From JAXMDC01 sp046349035 (lineage in GTDB: Bacteria > Pseudomonadota > Alphaproteobacteria > Rhizobiales > Kaistiaceae), in NCBI GenBank assembly GCA_046349035.1, contig JAXMDC010000004.1:1-64000 (forward strand): 64,000 nt of DNA, written 5' to 3'. A program made the translations under genes and the position numbers. This document shows, in pieces, positions 35,919-45,707 of the stretch (position 1 is its first letter; each line of letters begins with the position of its first letter). The notes beneath the pieces are model-generated. The model did not search any database. It saw only the letters and a list, made by a program, of their open reading frames with translations, and had not been told where the DNA came from.

Positions 35919-36061
35919 CGCTTAGCGCTCATCCGCCGGCATCAAAGGGCGGGGCAAGCTCTAGCGCATGACGGCCGCTGCCGAAATGGGAGGAGCGCCG
36001 ACCGCGGCCGCGTGCGGCGAGACGCAGGCGGCCGGCAGAAGCCGGCCGCCGACCCCGAGGA

Positions 36062-37129
36062 CTAGAAGGCCGGCGGCAACGGCATGCCGTCCTTACCCGG
36101 AACGCTTGGCTTCAGCTCGGCAAAGCGGCTGTAGTCGCCGAGGGCGCGATAGTCGGGATCGTCCCAGATCGGCTTGAACGCGGCACTGCGGAGGATCTGC
36201 AGGTACTGCTTGGGGTTCAGCTTGATCGCCACCGCCAGCGCCTTCACCGCTGCCGGCTTGTCGTCCATGGCGAGATAGACCTGCGCCTTCTGGACGTAGG
36301 CGGCGTCGCGCGAGGGATCGAGCTTCAGCGAAGCCTCGGTCGCCGCGAGAGCCCCGTCGAAGTCCTTGGCGGCGATCATCTTGTCGAGATTGGCGGTCGG
36401 CCCGCCGGCGATATTGGCGTTGTAGATGCGGCGAAGCTCGGCGAGCGGGTTGTCAGATTCGTCGACCCGAAGGTCGAGGGCGTGGTCGCCGTAGTCGGCG
36501 ATCTTGCGCTTCTCGAAGATCATCAGCCCAGCCGACTGGGTGCCGCGCCGGTCGCCACCGGCGGCTTCCGCGGCGTCGAGGACGTTGAGCAGCCGCTCGG
36601 CGAGCGGCAGGCCGGCTGCCACCGCCTTGAGGTAGGCGACCGCCATGTCGTTGACCACTTCCGGCCCGGTCATGGTGTTGGCTTCCACGCAGAAGTTCGG
36701 CTGGCAGATATGACCGGCCCAGCCGGAATTGCCGGCGCCGGTCCAGCCGGCGCTGTTGCCCTTGTAATCGACGATGGCGAACTGCCGGCTGTCGATGCCC
36801 TTGTCCATCGCCACCAGGAAGTCGCGAGCCTCGGTGGCGCTGAAACCGCGCTGGATAAGGAGGACGCCGACCTCGCCCATCATCGGGTTGGAACTCGCCT
36901 GGCTGGCGATGGCAGCAACGCCAGCTTCGCCCCAGCGGACGCGCGCGCCGACCGAGATGGTGTTCGACTGCACGGCAACGCCGAGCTGGCCCGTCGCCGG
37001 ATCGAGCGCGACGACCGAGTAGGTGGCGCCGGCCAAAGCGGCGCCGAGCGCGCTGATCCCGGCGGAAAGCGCGGCGGCCCGGAGCAAAACGCGGGCGGGC
37101 TTAAGCGGAGATACAAGTCTCGTCAGCAT
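36062..37129 (-). CDS. DUF1028 protein (Ntn-hydrolase-like), exported
   Basis: The protein has 355 residues. An N-terminal signal-like segment (about 1-35, RVLLRAAALSAGISALGAALAGA) ends just before TYSVVALDPATGQLGVAV, where DUF1028 starts. The domain continues SNTISVGARVRWGEAGVAAIASQA and GLPLAERLL to about residue 240. A C-terminal helical part (about 265-355) resembles one or two TPRs. DUF1028 has an Ntn-hydrolase-like fold without assigned reaction. The Thr that begins the domain after the signal peptide could be the nucleophile, which is my inference. The ATG at 37129 follows GAGG. Confidence 0.85.
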   Translation of the reverse strand: MLTRLVSPLKPARVLLRAAALSAGISALGAALAGATYSVVALDPATGQLGVAVQSNTISVGARVRWGEAGVAAIASQASSNPMMGEVGVLLIQRGFSATEARDFLVAMDKGIDSRQFAIVDYKGNSAGWTGAGNSGWAGHICQPNFCVEANTMTGPEVVNDMAVAYLKAVAAGLPLAERLLNVLDAAEAAGGDRRGTQSAGLMIFEKRKIADYGDHALDLRVDESDNPLAELRRIYNANIAGGPTANLDKMIAAKDFDGALAATEASLKLDPSRDAAYVQKAQVYLAMDDKPAAVKALAVAIKLNPKQYLQILRSAAFKPIWDDPDYRALGDYSRFAELKPSVPGKDGMPLPPAF

Positions 37130-37145
37130 GGCAACCTCATCCTGA

Positions 37146-37192
37146 AGGGGGAGAGCCGAGCGCCGGGAGAGGATGGACGGCCGGCTCTCCCC
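37146..37192 (-). other. Perfect 12-bp inverted repeat in the DUF1028 leader
   Basis: GGGGGAGAGCCG (37146-37157) and CGGCTCTCCCCC (37181-37192) form a hairpin with a 23-nt loop. On the minus strand it ends 16 nt before the start codon, just upstream of the ribosome-binding site. No T-run follows on either strand, so it is not a standard terminator. Confidence 0.5.
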
Positions 37193-37535
37193 CGTTGTTA
37201 CGGGTACAGAGGTGACGACCGCGGCGACCGGTGTCGGGAGGAGCACCGCCGGGCGGTCGGCTCCACCATCGCAATCGTCGTGCCAGCCCGCCGGCCGACA
37301 TCGCCGAAAGGGATTCCGCCATTCTTACCGACGCGTCTGCGGAGGCGCCTGGCTAACGCGCTGGCAGTCGCGATCTTTTCGCGCAGCGCCCGGCGAAGAA
37401 TTGGGCGAACCTGTCGCGCCCGATCCGGACTGCCGTCGTGCGCCTGTCGCCCTTTCGTGCCAGGATGGCCGCGCTTGCCGCCGGCAGCCGGGCGTTGCAT
37501 CGCGCCAGGGCGAGCGAAAATCGAGGGGGAGCCTC
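37193..37535. other. Intergenic region upstream of the EEP nuclease gene
   Basis: The frame of the downstream gene stays open through here but reads as Arg/Pro/Ser-rich noise without family similarity. I see no other gene. The last 17 bases hold the ribosome-binding site GAGGGGGAG. Confidence 0.45.
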
Positions 37536-38636
37536 ATGAAACTCGCGAGCTTCAACGTCGAGAACCTGTTCCTGCGCGCAAAGGCGATGAACCTTGAGAG
37601 CCTCGCCGAGGGGAAGCCGATCCTGCAGGCCCAGGCGGAGATCAATGCCCTCCTCGCCAAGGCGACCTACACCGCCGCCGACAAGAAGCGGATACTCTCG
37701 CTCCTCGACCAGCTCGGGCTGAAGAAGTCCGACGACGGCCCCTTCGCGATCCTCCGACAAAACCGCGGCCACCTCGTCAAGCGCGGCGCGCAGGGCCCGA
37801 CCGTCGTCGCCAACGGGCGCGCCGACTGGATCGGCTGGGTGGAGCTGGAGCGGGAGATGGTCAACGAGGTCGCGACCCGCAACACCGCGCAAGTCATCCG
37901 CGACGTCGACGCCGATGTCCTCGGCGTCATCGAGGCCGAGAGCCGCCCCGCCCTCCTCCGCTTCGCCAAGGAGGTGCTGCCCGAAGCGGGCGGCTCGCCT
38001 TACGCCCACATCATGCTGATCGACGGCAACGACGACCGCGGCATCGATGTCGGCATTCTCACCCGCCCCGCGTTCGGCATCGATTTCATGCGCAGCCACG
38101 TCGACGACAGCGACGCCGACGGCCGCATCTTCAGCCGCGACTGCGCCGAATATCACCTGACGACGGCCAAAGGGTCGCGCCTGGTCGTCCTCGTCAATCA
38201 CTTCAAGAGCAAGGGCTTCGGCGGCGCTGCCGCCTCGGCCGCCAAGCGCCGCCGGCAGGCCGAGCGCGTCGCGGCGATCTATGCCGGCCTCCACGCCGCG
38301 CACCCGCTTATCGCCGTCATCGGCGACCTCAACGACACGCCGGACAGCCAGCCGCTGAAGCCGCTCCTCGCCGCCGGCCTCGTCGATATCGGCGGGGTCG
38401 CCGGCTTTGACGACGGCGGCCGCCCCGGCACCTACGCCAACGGCACCAAGACCAACAAGATCGATTTCATCCTGATGTCGCCACAGCTTCGCGCCAAGGC
38501 GACCGCCGGCGGCATCTTCCGCATGGGCGTCTGGGGCGGCACCAACGGCACGCTCTTCCCGCATTATCCGGAGATCACCAAGGAGGCAGAAGCCGCCTCC
38601 GACCACGCCGCGATCTGGGCCGACCTCGACATCTGA
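37536..38636 (+). CDS. Endonuclease/exonuclease/phosphatase (EEP) family protein
   Basis: The 366-residue protein shows the EEP metal-phosphoesterase motifs in order: SFNVENLF (Asn/Glu near 8-10), DVLGVIEAES, LVVLVNHFKSKG, IAVIGDLNDTPDS, TNKIDFILMSP and the C-terminal SDHAAIW with the catalytic His. There is no signal peptide, so it acts in the cytoplasm. The substrate may be DNA, RNA or a phospholipid-like phosphodiester and cannot be told. The start is set by a strong GAGGGGGAG and by MKLASFNVENLF being the usual N-terminus. Confidence 0.9.
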   Translation: MKLASFNVENLFLRAKAMNLESLAEGKPILQAQAEINALLAKATYTAADKKRILSLLDQLGLKKSDDGPFAILRQNRGHLVKRGAQGPTVVANGRADWIGWVELEREMVNEVATRNTAQVIRDVDADVLGVIEAESRPALLRFAKEVLPEAGGSPYAHIMLIDGNDDRGIDVGILTRPAFGIDFMRSHVDDSDADGRIFSRDCAEYHLTTAKGSRLVVLVNHFKSKGFGGAAASAAKRRRQAERVAAIYAGLHAAHPLIAVIGDLNDTPDSQPLKPLLAAGLVDIGGVAGFDDGGRPGTYANGTKTNKIDFILMSPQLRAKATAGGIFRMGVWGGTNGTLFPHYPEITKEAEAASDHAAIWADLDI

Positions 38637-38765
38637 GCGCAGGGCCTCCTAACCCCGCATGAGCTAGAGCCGGCCCCGCCCCCAACCACTCACCCCTCCC
38701 CGCCTTGCCGCCGCCACGGCGGCCGGGCGAGTATGCCGCCCGTTCGTCAGGAGGAGCCACAGACG

Positions 38766-39728
38766 ATGCCGCGCTATCGCCCCCGCCCGCTTGCCGCCCT
38801 TGCCGCGCTGATCGCGCTCGCCGCCGCTCTCGCCCTCGCTCCTGGCGCGGAGGCGCAGCAGCGCGACCTTGCCGGCGCCCGCGACTATCCCGGCATCGGC
38901 CGCTTCGCCGGCAGCCTCATCACTGGATATGCCGCCAAGGACTTCGACGCGACGCGCCTCCAGGCAGCGGCGTTCAAGAACGGCAAGCCGGTCGACGAGC
39001 GGCGGCCGGAGGGCAGGATCACCCGCATCGCCTACCGCACCCAAGGCGGCAACCCCTCGCTCCTCGAGGTCGCCCGCAACTTCGAGACCCAGCTCGCCAA
39101 GGCCGGCTACGAGACGCTCCTCTCCTGCAGCGTCGACGATTGCGGCGGCATCCCCTTCGCCGAGGCGGTCGATACCCTGCCGATCCCGCAGATGTGGGTC
39201 GACGGCTTCGACTACCGCTACTTCGCCGGTCGGAAGGCGGCGAGCGCCGGCGCGCCGGAGAGCTTTGCCACCGTCCTGACCAGCCGCAACAACGACGCCG
39301 TGACCGTGCAGCTGGTGGTGACGGTGCTAGGGGCGATCCAGAACAAGATCGTCGACGCCGCGGCGATGGCCAAGGGGATCGGCGAGAGCGGCCACATCGC
39401 CCTCTACGGCATCTATTTCGACACCGGCCAGGCGGTGGTGAAGCCGGATTCGAAGCCCACGCTCGACCAGATCGCCGCGCTGCTCCGCGCGCAGCCGGCG
39501 CTGAAGATCGTCATCGTCGGCCACACCGACAACCAGGGCACCTACGCCTATAACATGGACCTCTCCAAGCGCCGCGCCGCCGCCGTCGCCGCGGAACTCG
39601 CCAAGACCTACGCCATCCCCGCCGCCCGCCTCACCACCGACGGCGTCGGGTATCTCGCGCCCGTGGCGAGCAACGCCGGCGAGGACGGGCGGGCGCTGAA
39701 CCGGCGGGTGGAGCTGGTGGGGTGGTAG
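38766..39728 (+). CDS. OmpA-family outer-membrane protein with DUF4892-like N-terminal part
   Basis: This 320-residue exported protein has a signal peptide (1 to about 31, ending GAEAQ). A domain of about 170 residues with a CSVDDCG cysteine pair recalls DUF4892. The C-terminal OmpA peptidoglycan-binding domain (about 215-320) contains YGIYFDTGQAVVKPDSKPTL, VIVGHTDNQGTYAYNMDLS and the GRALNRRVEL arginine pair that contacts diaminopimelate. It probably tethers the outer membrane to peptidoglycan. AGGAGG lies 12 nt upstream of the ATG. It is the last gene of native composition before the lower-GC island. Confidence 0.88.
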   Translation: MPRYRPRPLAALAALIALAAALALAPGAEAQQRDLAGARDYPGIGRFAGSLITGYAAKDFDATRLQAAAFKNGKPVDERRPEGRITRIAYRTQGGNPSLLEVARNFETQLAKAGYETLLSCSVDDCGGIPFAEAVDTLPIPQMWVDGFDYRYFAGRKAASAGAPESFATVLTSRNNDAVTVQLVVTVLGAIQNKIVDAAAMAKGIGESGHIALYGIYFDTGQAVVKPDSKPTLDQIAALLRAQPALKIVIVGHTDNQGTYAYNMDLSKRRAAAVAAELAKTYAIPAARLTTDGVGYLAPVASNAGEDGRALNRRVELVGW

Positions 39729-39789
39729 GGGGTTGGTGAAGACAGGTCGACCCGCTTGTTGCCGGTTCGCCCTCCTGCTATGTTCTCGT

Positions 39790-39808
39790 ATTGTTCTAAT
39801 CAAACAAT
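39790..39808. promoter_or_regulatory. Inverted repeat upstream of the restriction-modification genes
   Basis: ATTGTT (39790-39795) and AACAAT (39803-39808) are perfect inverted arms around 7 nt, in the only clearly AT-rich stretch before the methyltransferase. The position suits an operator or an autoregulatory site. Confidence 0.4.
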
Positions 39809-40091
39809 CTGCTTGGGGGGCGAGGCATTGGCTTCCGAGTATGAGGAACTTTGCCGGCGGATTGGCAAGGTCGCCGCCGACCGTTTTTTGGCGAAGCTAG
39901 GCTGCATGCCCGACGCTCCGCCAAGCTCGAAGACCCTCGCAGTGGCGGAGAACCTCCCCGCACCGGACTTTCGGCTGGCCATGGGGAGCGAATCACCGCT
40001 CAGTGGGAGGGCGCGTTCATCCAGTTTTGCTGCGGGCGCCATCGCCAGACGTCAAAAAAGGAATGGCGCTGCATGGGATTGTGAGACAAGC

Positions 40092-41447
40092 ATGAGCAGA
40101 CAATACACGGCGATCTCGCTTTTTTCTGGCGCCATGGGCCTTGATCTGGGTATCCACCAGACTGGGCGATTCAGGCTTCTTGCGTGCGTCGAGAAAGAGA
40201 AGTCCTTCTGCGACTCAATTCGAGCGAATCAGCGAGCCGGCAGAATCGACACAGAGCTGGCCGTCCTCGAGGCGGACATTCGGGATTTGGATCCAGCTGA
40301 CGTACTGACCCGCGTCGGGCTAAAGCAAGGCGAGCTCGACCTGTTGATCGGGGGGCCTCCCTGCCAATCGTTTAGTACAGCCGGCCGCCGCGCCGGCATC
40401 CTCGATCCGCGCGGGACTCTCTTGTGGGAATTCCTCCGCTTTGTGGCCCACATGAAGCCAAAGATGTTCCTCATGGAAAATGTCCGAGGCTTAGTTTCCG
40501 CCAGCCTAGCACACCGGCGCATTGCCGATCGGCCAGAGAAAGGTGGTGCCTCTCTCGCTCCGGAGGAACAACAAGGTACGGTCATTCAACTCTTGGCCCG
40601 GGACTTACAGAAGATTGACGGGTGTCAGTACCACATGGACTGCTTTGAAGTGAATGCGGTCAACTACGGCGCACCGCAGTTGCGCGAGAGAGCCTTGTTT
40701 ATCGGCAACCGCTATGGGGTCCAAGTCGACTTTCCAAACCCAACCCACGGGCACACTCCTCAGCACGTCAGGCAACCGGACGACTTGTTTGCCCGAGCGA
40801 CTCCACTCAGACCTTGGCGCACGCTGCGCGATGCTATCGGCTCGCTACCAGATGACTCGGCCGAAATCATGGATTTTAGCCCTCGCAAGAAAGCCTACCT
40901 GACATTGGTCCCCGCCGGATCAAACTGGCGAAGCTTACCAAGCGAGATTCAGAAGAAGTCTATGGGAAGCGCATGGCACGCAAAAGGAGGGCGATCAGGA
41001 TGGTGGCGGCGTCTCAGCTTCGACTTACCCTGCCCGACTCTGATTACGATGCCCAATCACGCGAGTACTTCGCTCTGCCATCCATCCGAAGTACGCGCAC
41101 TGTCTCTTCGGGAATACGCGTCGATCCAAGAGTTCCCGACTGACTGGGAATTCAGCGGCACGACCGCTCAGAAGTATGCTCAGGTAGGCAACGCAGTGCC
41201 GGTTCGCCTCGGCGTGGTCGCGGGAGAGGTTCTCGCACAATCACTTGATCGCCTCGAGGGCCGCGGTGCTCCGCTGCCTCTCGCACCGGACGCCTACAGA
41301 GTAATCTACATTCAGGCGCACGTGCGCACACGGCAGTGGTTCAAGAATGGAGAGACATTCGTTTGGCGGGACGGCAGGGACAATGCTGATGCGCTCTACG
41401 GGACGCCCCAGACTCTCCGTCGGGTAAGCACGTTTCACACCACATGA
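40092..41447 (+). CDS. DNA (cytosine-5) methyltransferase of a type II R-M system
   Basis: From ATG 40092 the protein has 451 residues with the C5-methyltransferase motifs in order: I AISLFSGAMGLDLG (7-20), IV GGPPCQSFS with catalytic C91, VI ENVRG (129-133), VIII NYGAPQLRERALFIG, and X QVGNAVP near 385. The target-recognition region lies between VIII and IX. The frame stays open upstream to a TTG at 39828 that has GGGGGGCGAGG before it, so an 88-residue N-terminal extension is possible. The stop overlaps the next gene (ATGA), as expected for a coupled methyltransferase-endonuclease pair. The lower GC and AGA/AGG codons suggest transfer. Confidence 0.9.
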   Translation: MSRQYTAISLFSGAMGLDLGIHQTGRFRLLACVEKEKSFCDSIRANQRAGRIDTELAVLEADIRDLDPADVLTRVGLKQGELDLLIGGPPCQSFSTAGRRAGILDPRGTLLWEFLRFVAHMKPKMFLMENVRGLVSASLAHRRIADRPEKGGASLAPEEQQGTVIQLLARDLQKIDGCQYHMDCFEVNAVNYGAPQLRERALFIGNRYGVQVDFPNPTHGHTPQHVRQPDDLFARATPLRPWRTLRDAIGSLPDDSAEIMDFSPRKKAYLTLVPAGSNWRSLPSEIQKKSMGSAWHAKGGRSGWWRRLSFDLPCPTLITMPNHASTSLCHPSEVRALSLREYASIQEFPTDWEFSGTTAQKYAQVGNAVPVRLGVVAGEVLAQSLDRLEGRGAPLPLAPDAYRVIYIQAHVRTRQWFKNGETFVWRDGRDNADALYGTPQTLRRVSTFHTT

Positions 41448-42535
41448 AACCACCCAAGGCGAGAAGCCCTTTCTACGAATCACTGAAAACCACGCGGCAC
41501 TCGTTCAGCTCGAATGAGATAGCGAGATTGTTTAACTTGGTCGATCGCCAACGCGTTAGCGCGCTTGGTACCGAACTGTCGCAATACATAGCCGCGAGTT
41601 TGCCTGCCGCTTTTGAGTGCAGGGCTGCGTTGGCCGACTATCGAACAAATCCATACGTCCTCATGACCGCCGCCAGCGTCATGAACCTGGATGATCCGAA
41701 GGATTTCGGTAAGTTTCTGTTTGACAGCAAGTTGTATATGGCCTTGGAGACGTCGTTCGGGAAGTCCATTGAATCCAGAGTCGTGAGAACATACCCGCTC
41801 CGATGCGCGGTTCCCTGGTCTGACCCCCCTGAGAAGATCAGAGAATTTCAGGAACTAGTCGGGATACCGGATGAAGAGAAGGCGCGCCGCAGGCGTAACT
41901 CAGTGTGGAGAGAAGTTGATCGTTCGTCCGTTGTAGGTAATAAGAGGTACTTGACTTCGATCAAGAGCGGGCCAAACACGATCAACGATACGCAGGTGCA
42001 GGGGATGACCGACGCAATTCTGGCAAACTCTCATGCCTGGCTTGCGGCAACAGCACAGACGTATCCCGGGGTGGAGGAACTTGACGTAGTCCTTGGCCTC
42101 ACGTACGGCACGGATCGTACGACGAATAATAAAGAGAACCAGATACTGGCTAAGCTGATCGACAGCGGCTTTCATGAAGAAGACCGAGCTCTGAAGCCAG
42201 GGATTCTCATCGAATCGAAGACTCGGAAAGTTCGGGTGTATCGACGGATAGGTAAGGACTTTTGGTCATTCATTGGCCAGCCCGACGACCCTTCTTCAGC
42301 CTCGTTCGTCTTTCTGGAAGTACTCTTGAGCTTGGCACGCGCACTTGCGATCGCAGTCCAAGATGGCGGCCTCGAGGAGCGGATCAACGCGAAGCTGGAT
42401 CAACTGGCGACAGCTCTGACGACCCTTCGGTTTGAGCGCGCTTCGTTGCCTGAATGGGTCCGGGCCGACTTCAGCGAAGATGAGCTGTTTTGGTTCGCAA
42501 GTGCTCTTACCCCCTTCTTCGACGAAGGGATATAG
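41444..42535 (+). CDS. Putative type II restriction endonuclease
   Basis: This 363-residue protein overlaps the methyltransferase by 4 nt, which is the main reason for the call. I do not recognise the specific family. Possible PD-(D/E)xK-type elements are the block RYLTSIKSGPNTINDTQ (about 163-180) and ILIESK (about 250). The composition is distinctly less GC-rich than the rest of the window, with many AAT, AGA and AGG codons, as in the methyltransferase. The C-terminal third is helical. It would cut the sequence protected by the partner; the recognition site is unknown. It ends 59 nt before the decayed rpoD fragment. Confidence 0.75.
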   Translation: MKPPKARSPFYESLKTTRHSFSSNEIARLFNLVDRQRVSALGTELSQYIAASLPAAFECRAALADYRTNPYVLMTAASVMNLDDPKDFGKFLFDSKLYMALETSFGKSIESRVVRTYPLRCAVPWSDPPEKIREFQELVGIPDEEKARRRRNSVWREVDRSSVVGNKRYLTSIKSGPNTINDTQVQGMTDAILANSHAWLAATAQTYPGVEELDVVLGLTYGTDRTTNNKENQILAKLIDSGFHEEDRALKPGILIESKTRKVRVYRRIGKDFWSFIGQPDDPSSASFVFLEVLLSLARALAIAVQDGGLEERINAKLDQLATALTTLRFERASLPEWVRADFSEDELFWFASALTPFFDEGI

Positions 42536-42594
42536 CACGCCGCCGGCCCCCCACCTGGACCAAGACCCGGCACTTCCGACGCTTCCGCGGCCCC

Positions 42595-42787
42595 TCAGTT
42601 GTCCAAAAAGCTCCTAGGCTTCCGCGACCTTGACGGGTGCTCAGCTTCCCGATTGCCTTGGCCTCGATCTGGCGGACGCGTTCGCGGGTGACGCTGAACT
42701 GCTGGCCGACCTCTTCCAGCGTGTGGTCGGTGTTCATGCCGATGCCGAAGCGCATGCGGAGCACCCGCTCCTCGCGCGGCGTCGCCG
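42595..42787 (-). pseudogene. Decayed duplicate of the rpoD 3' end (sigma region 4)
   Basis: Read on the minus strand, this codes TPREERVLRMRFGIGMNTDH, TLEEVGQQFSVTRERVRQIE and AKAIGKLS. That is almost identical to region 4 of the rpoD gene at 43412-45525, including long runs of identical bases. After KLS a 1-nt loss shifts the frame; with the base restored it ends HPSRSRKPRSFLDN and a TGA. There is no start codon or upstream sigma sequence: the homology begins directly at the stop of the DUF2442 gene. It is a non-functional copy created by duplication or by insertion of an element at the rpoD 3' end. Confidence 0.88.
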
Positions 42788-43075
42788 CTATGCCGTCGCG
42801 GCGAGTTTCAGCGCGCCGCTCTTGCGTAGCTCCATGTAGAGATGGATCGGGTCGATGTCGTAGCCGTTCGGCCAGGTCGGGGCGCCCATTTCGACGAAAA
42901 CGCGCGCGAAGTAGGCCTGTTCCTTCAGCGGCGCTACCATTTCCCCGTCGCCGGTGAGAACGTCGGAGAGGTCGGCCACGCCTTCGCTGCCGTCGCTGAA
43001 GCGCACCCAAAGCCTGTGCTTGGCGAGCGCCTTCACCCGCAGCACATCCACCATTGGCAACTTATTCGCCGCCAT
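42788..43075 (-). CDS. DUF2442 protein
   Basis: This 95-residue protein from ATG 43075 (or 75-88 residues from later starts) has the DUF2442 features RLWVRFSDGSEGVADLSDVL, FARVFVEMGAPTWPNGYDID and PIHLYME. DUF2442 proteins are small, often encoded next to DUF4160 genes in toxin-antitoxin-like pairs; no DUF4160 partner is seen here. It lies between a broken relative upstream and the decayed rpoD fragment, whose homology starts at its stop codon. Confidence 0.8.
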   Translation of the reverse strand: MAANKLPMVDVLRVKALAKHRLWVRFSDGSEGVADLSDVLTGDGEMVAPLKEQAYFARVFVEMGAPTWPNGYDIDPIHLYMELRKSGALKLAATA

Positions 43076-43128
43076 CGGATCGATTGCCTGTAGGCGCCAA
43101 CCCAGCGCTCGGGCGCCGAGTGGCAGGT

Positions 43129-43347
43129 TCAGGCGGCGTTCCGGCGGAGTTCGCCGGCCGCTTCCATTTCCATTTGGAGCCAGCGCGGCGCAACGTCGAA
43201 GCCGTTCGGTCAAGTCGGCGCACCTTGGTCGAGAAATACGCTCGCCAAATAGTCGGGGTCGCGCAGCGGCTCGAAGGACCCGTCCGAAAAGCGGACGCGC
43301 ACCCGATGGGCGCCCAACCATTTGACGTCAACGACCTTGAGCAGCAT
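43129..43347 (-). pseudogene. Broken DUF2442 gene with in-frame TGA
   Basis: The minus-strand frame from ATG 43347 reads MLLKVVDVKWLGAHRVRVRF, then SDGSFEPLRDPDYLASVFLD, then QGAPT, followed by TGA at 43210-43212. It continues PNGFDVAPRWLQMEMEAAGE to a second TGA at 43129. The neighbouring intact gene has GAPTWPNGYD, so the TGA replaces the conserved Trp codon (TGG to TGA). It is a second member of the family, divergent from its neighbour, and probably dead. Confidence 0.8.
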
Positions 43348-43411
43348 CGAGGCCCACTATCCCAAGCAAGGGCTGGCCGACTCGCGCGCGCCCTAATTCG
43401 CCGGCCCGCCC

Positions 43412-45525
<2,114 letters not shown>

Positions 45526-45663
45526 TCACATCCTCTTGTCGCTGGGCCGTGTCGCTGGCCCGCTGGTCGCTGGGCCTGTTGGCCCTGCCGATGGGGGCCC
45601 ACCCGAAATTGCTTCGCGCTTACGACGCCGCGCCGGCGAAGCGGAAAGCCTAGCCGGGCCGCG

Positions 45664-45678
45664 TTAAACCGCCATTAA
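45664..45678. promoter_or_regulatory. Perfect CtrA box upstream of rpoD
   Basis: The site reads TTAAACCGCCATTAA, two TTAA half-sites with exactly 7 nt between. It is in the dnaG-rpoD intergenic region, 139 nt before the rpoD start codon and 30 nt past the dnaG stop. Only two exact TTAA-N7-TTAA sites were found in the window, both intergenic. Confidence 0.6.
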
Positions 45679-45707
45679 CCCTGCCGCCGAAGCCGGCAGG
45701 CCGATCG

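Noticed and set aside
42507..43010. A 167-codon open frame spanning the DUF2442 gene and the rpoD fragment
   Set aside because: Its first half is the wrong frame of DUF2442, and only the middle is sigma region 4. It is an accidental fusion of a shadow with a decayed fragment.
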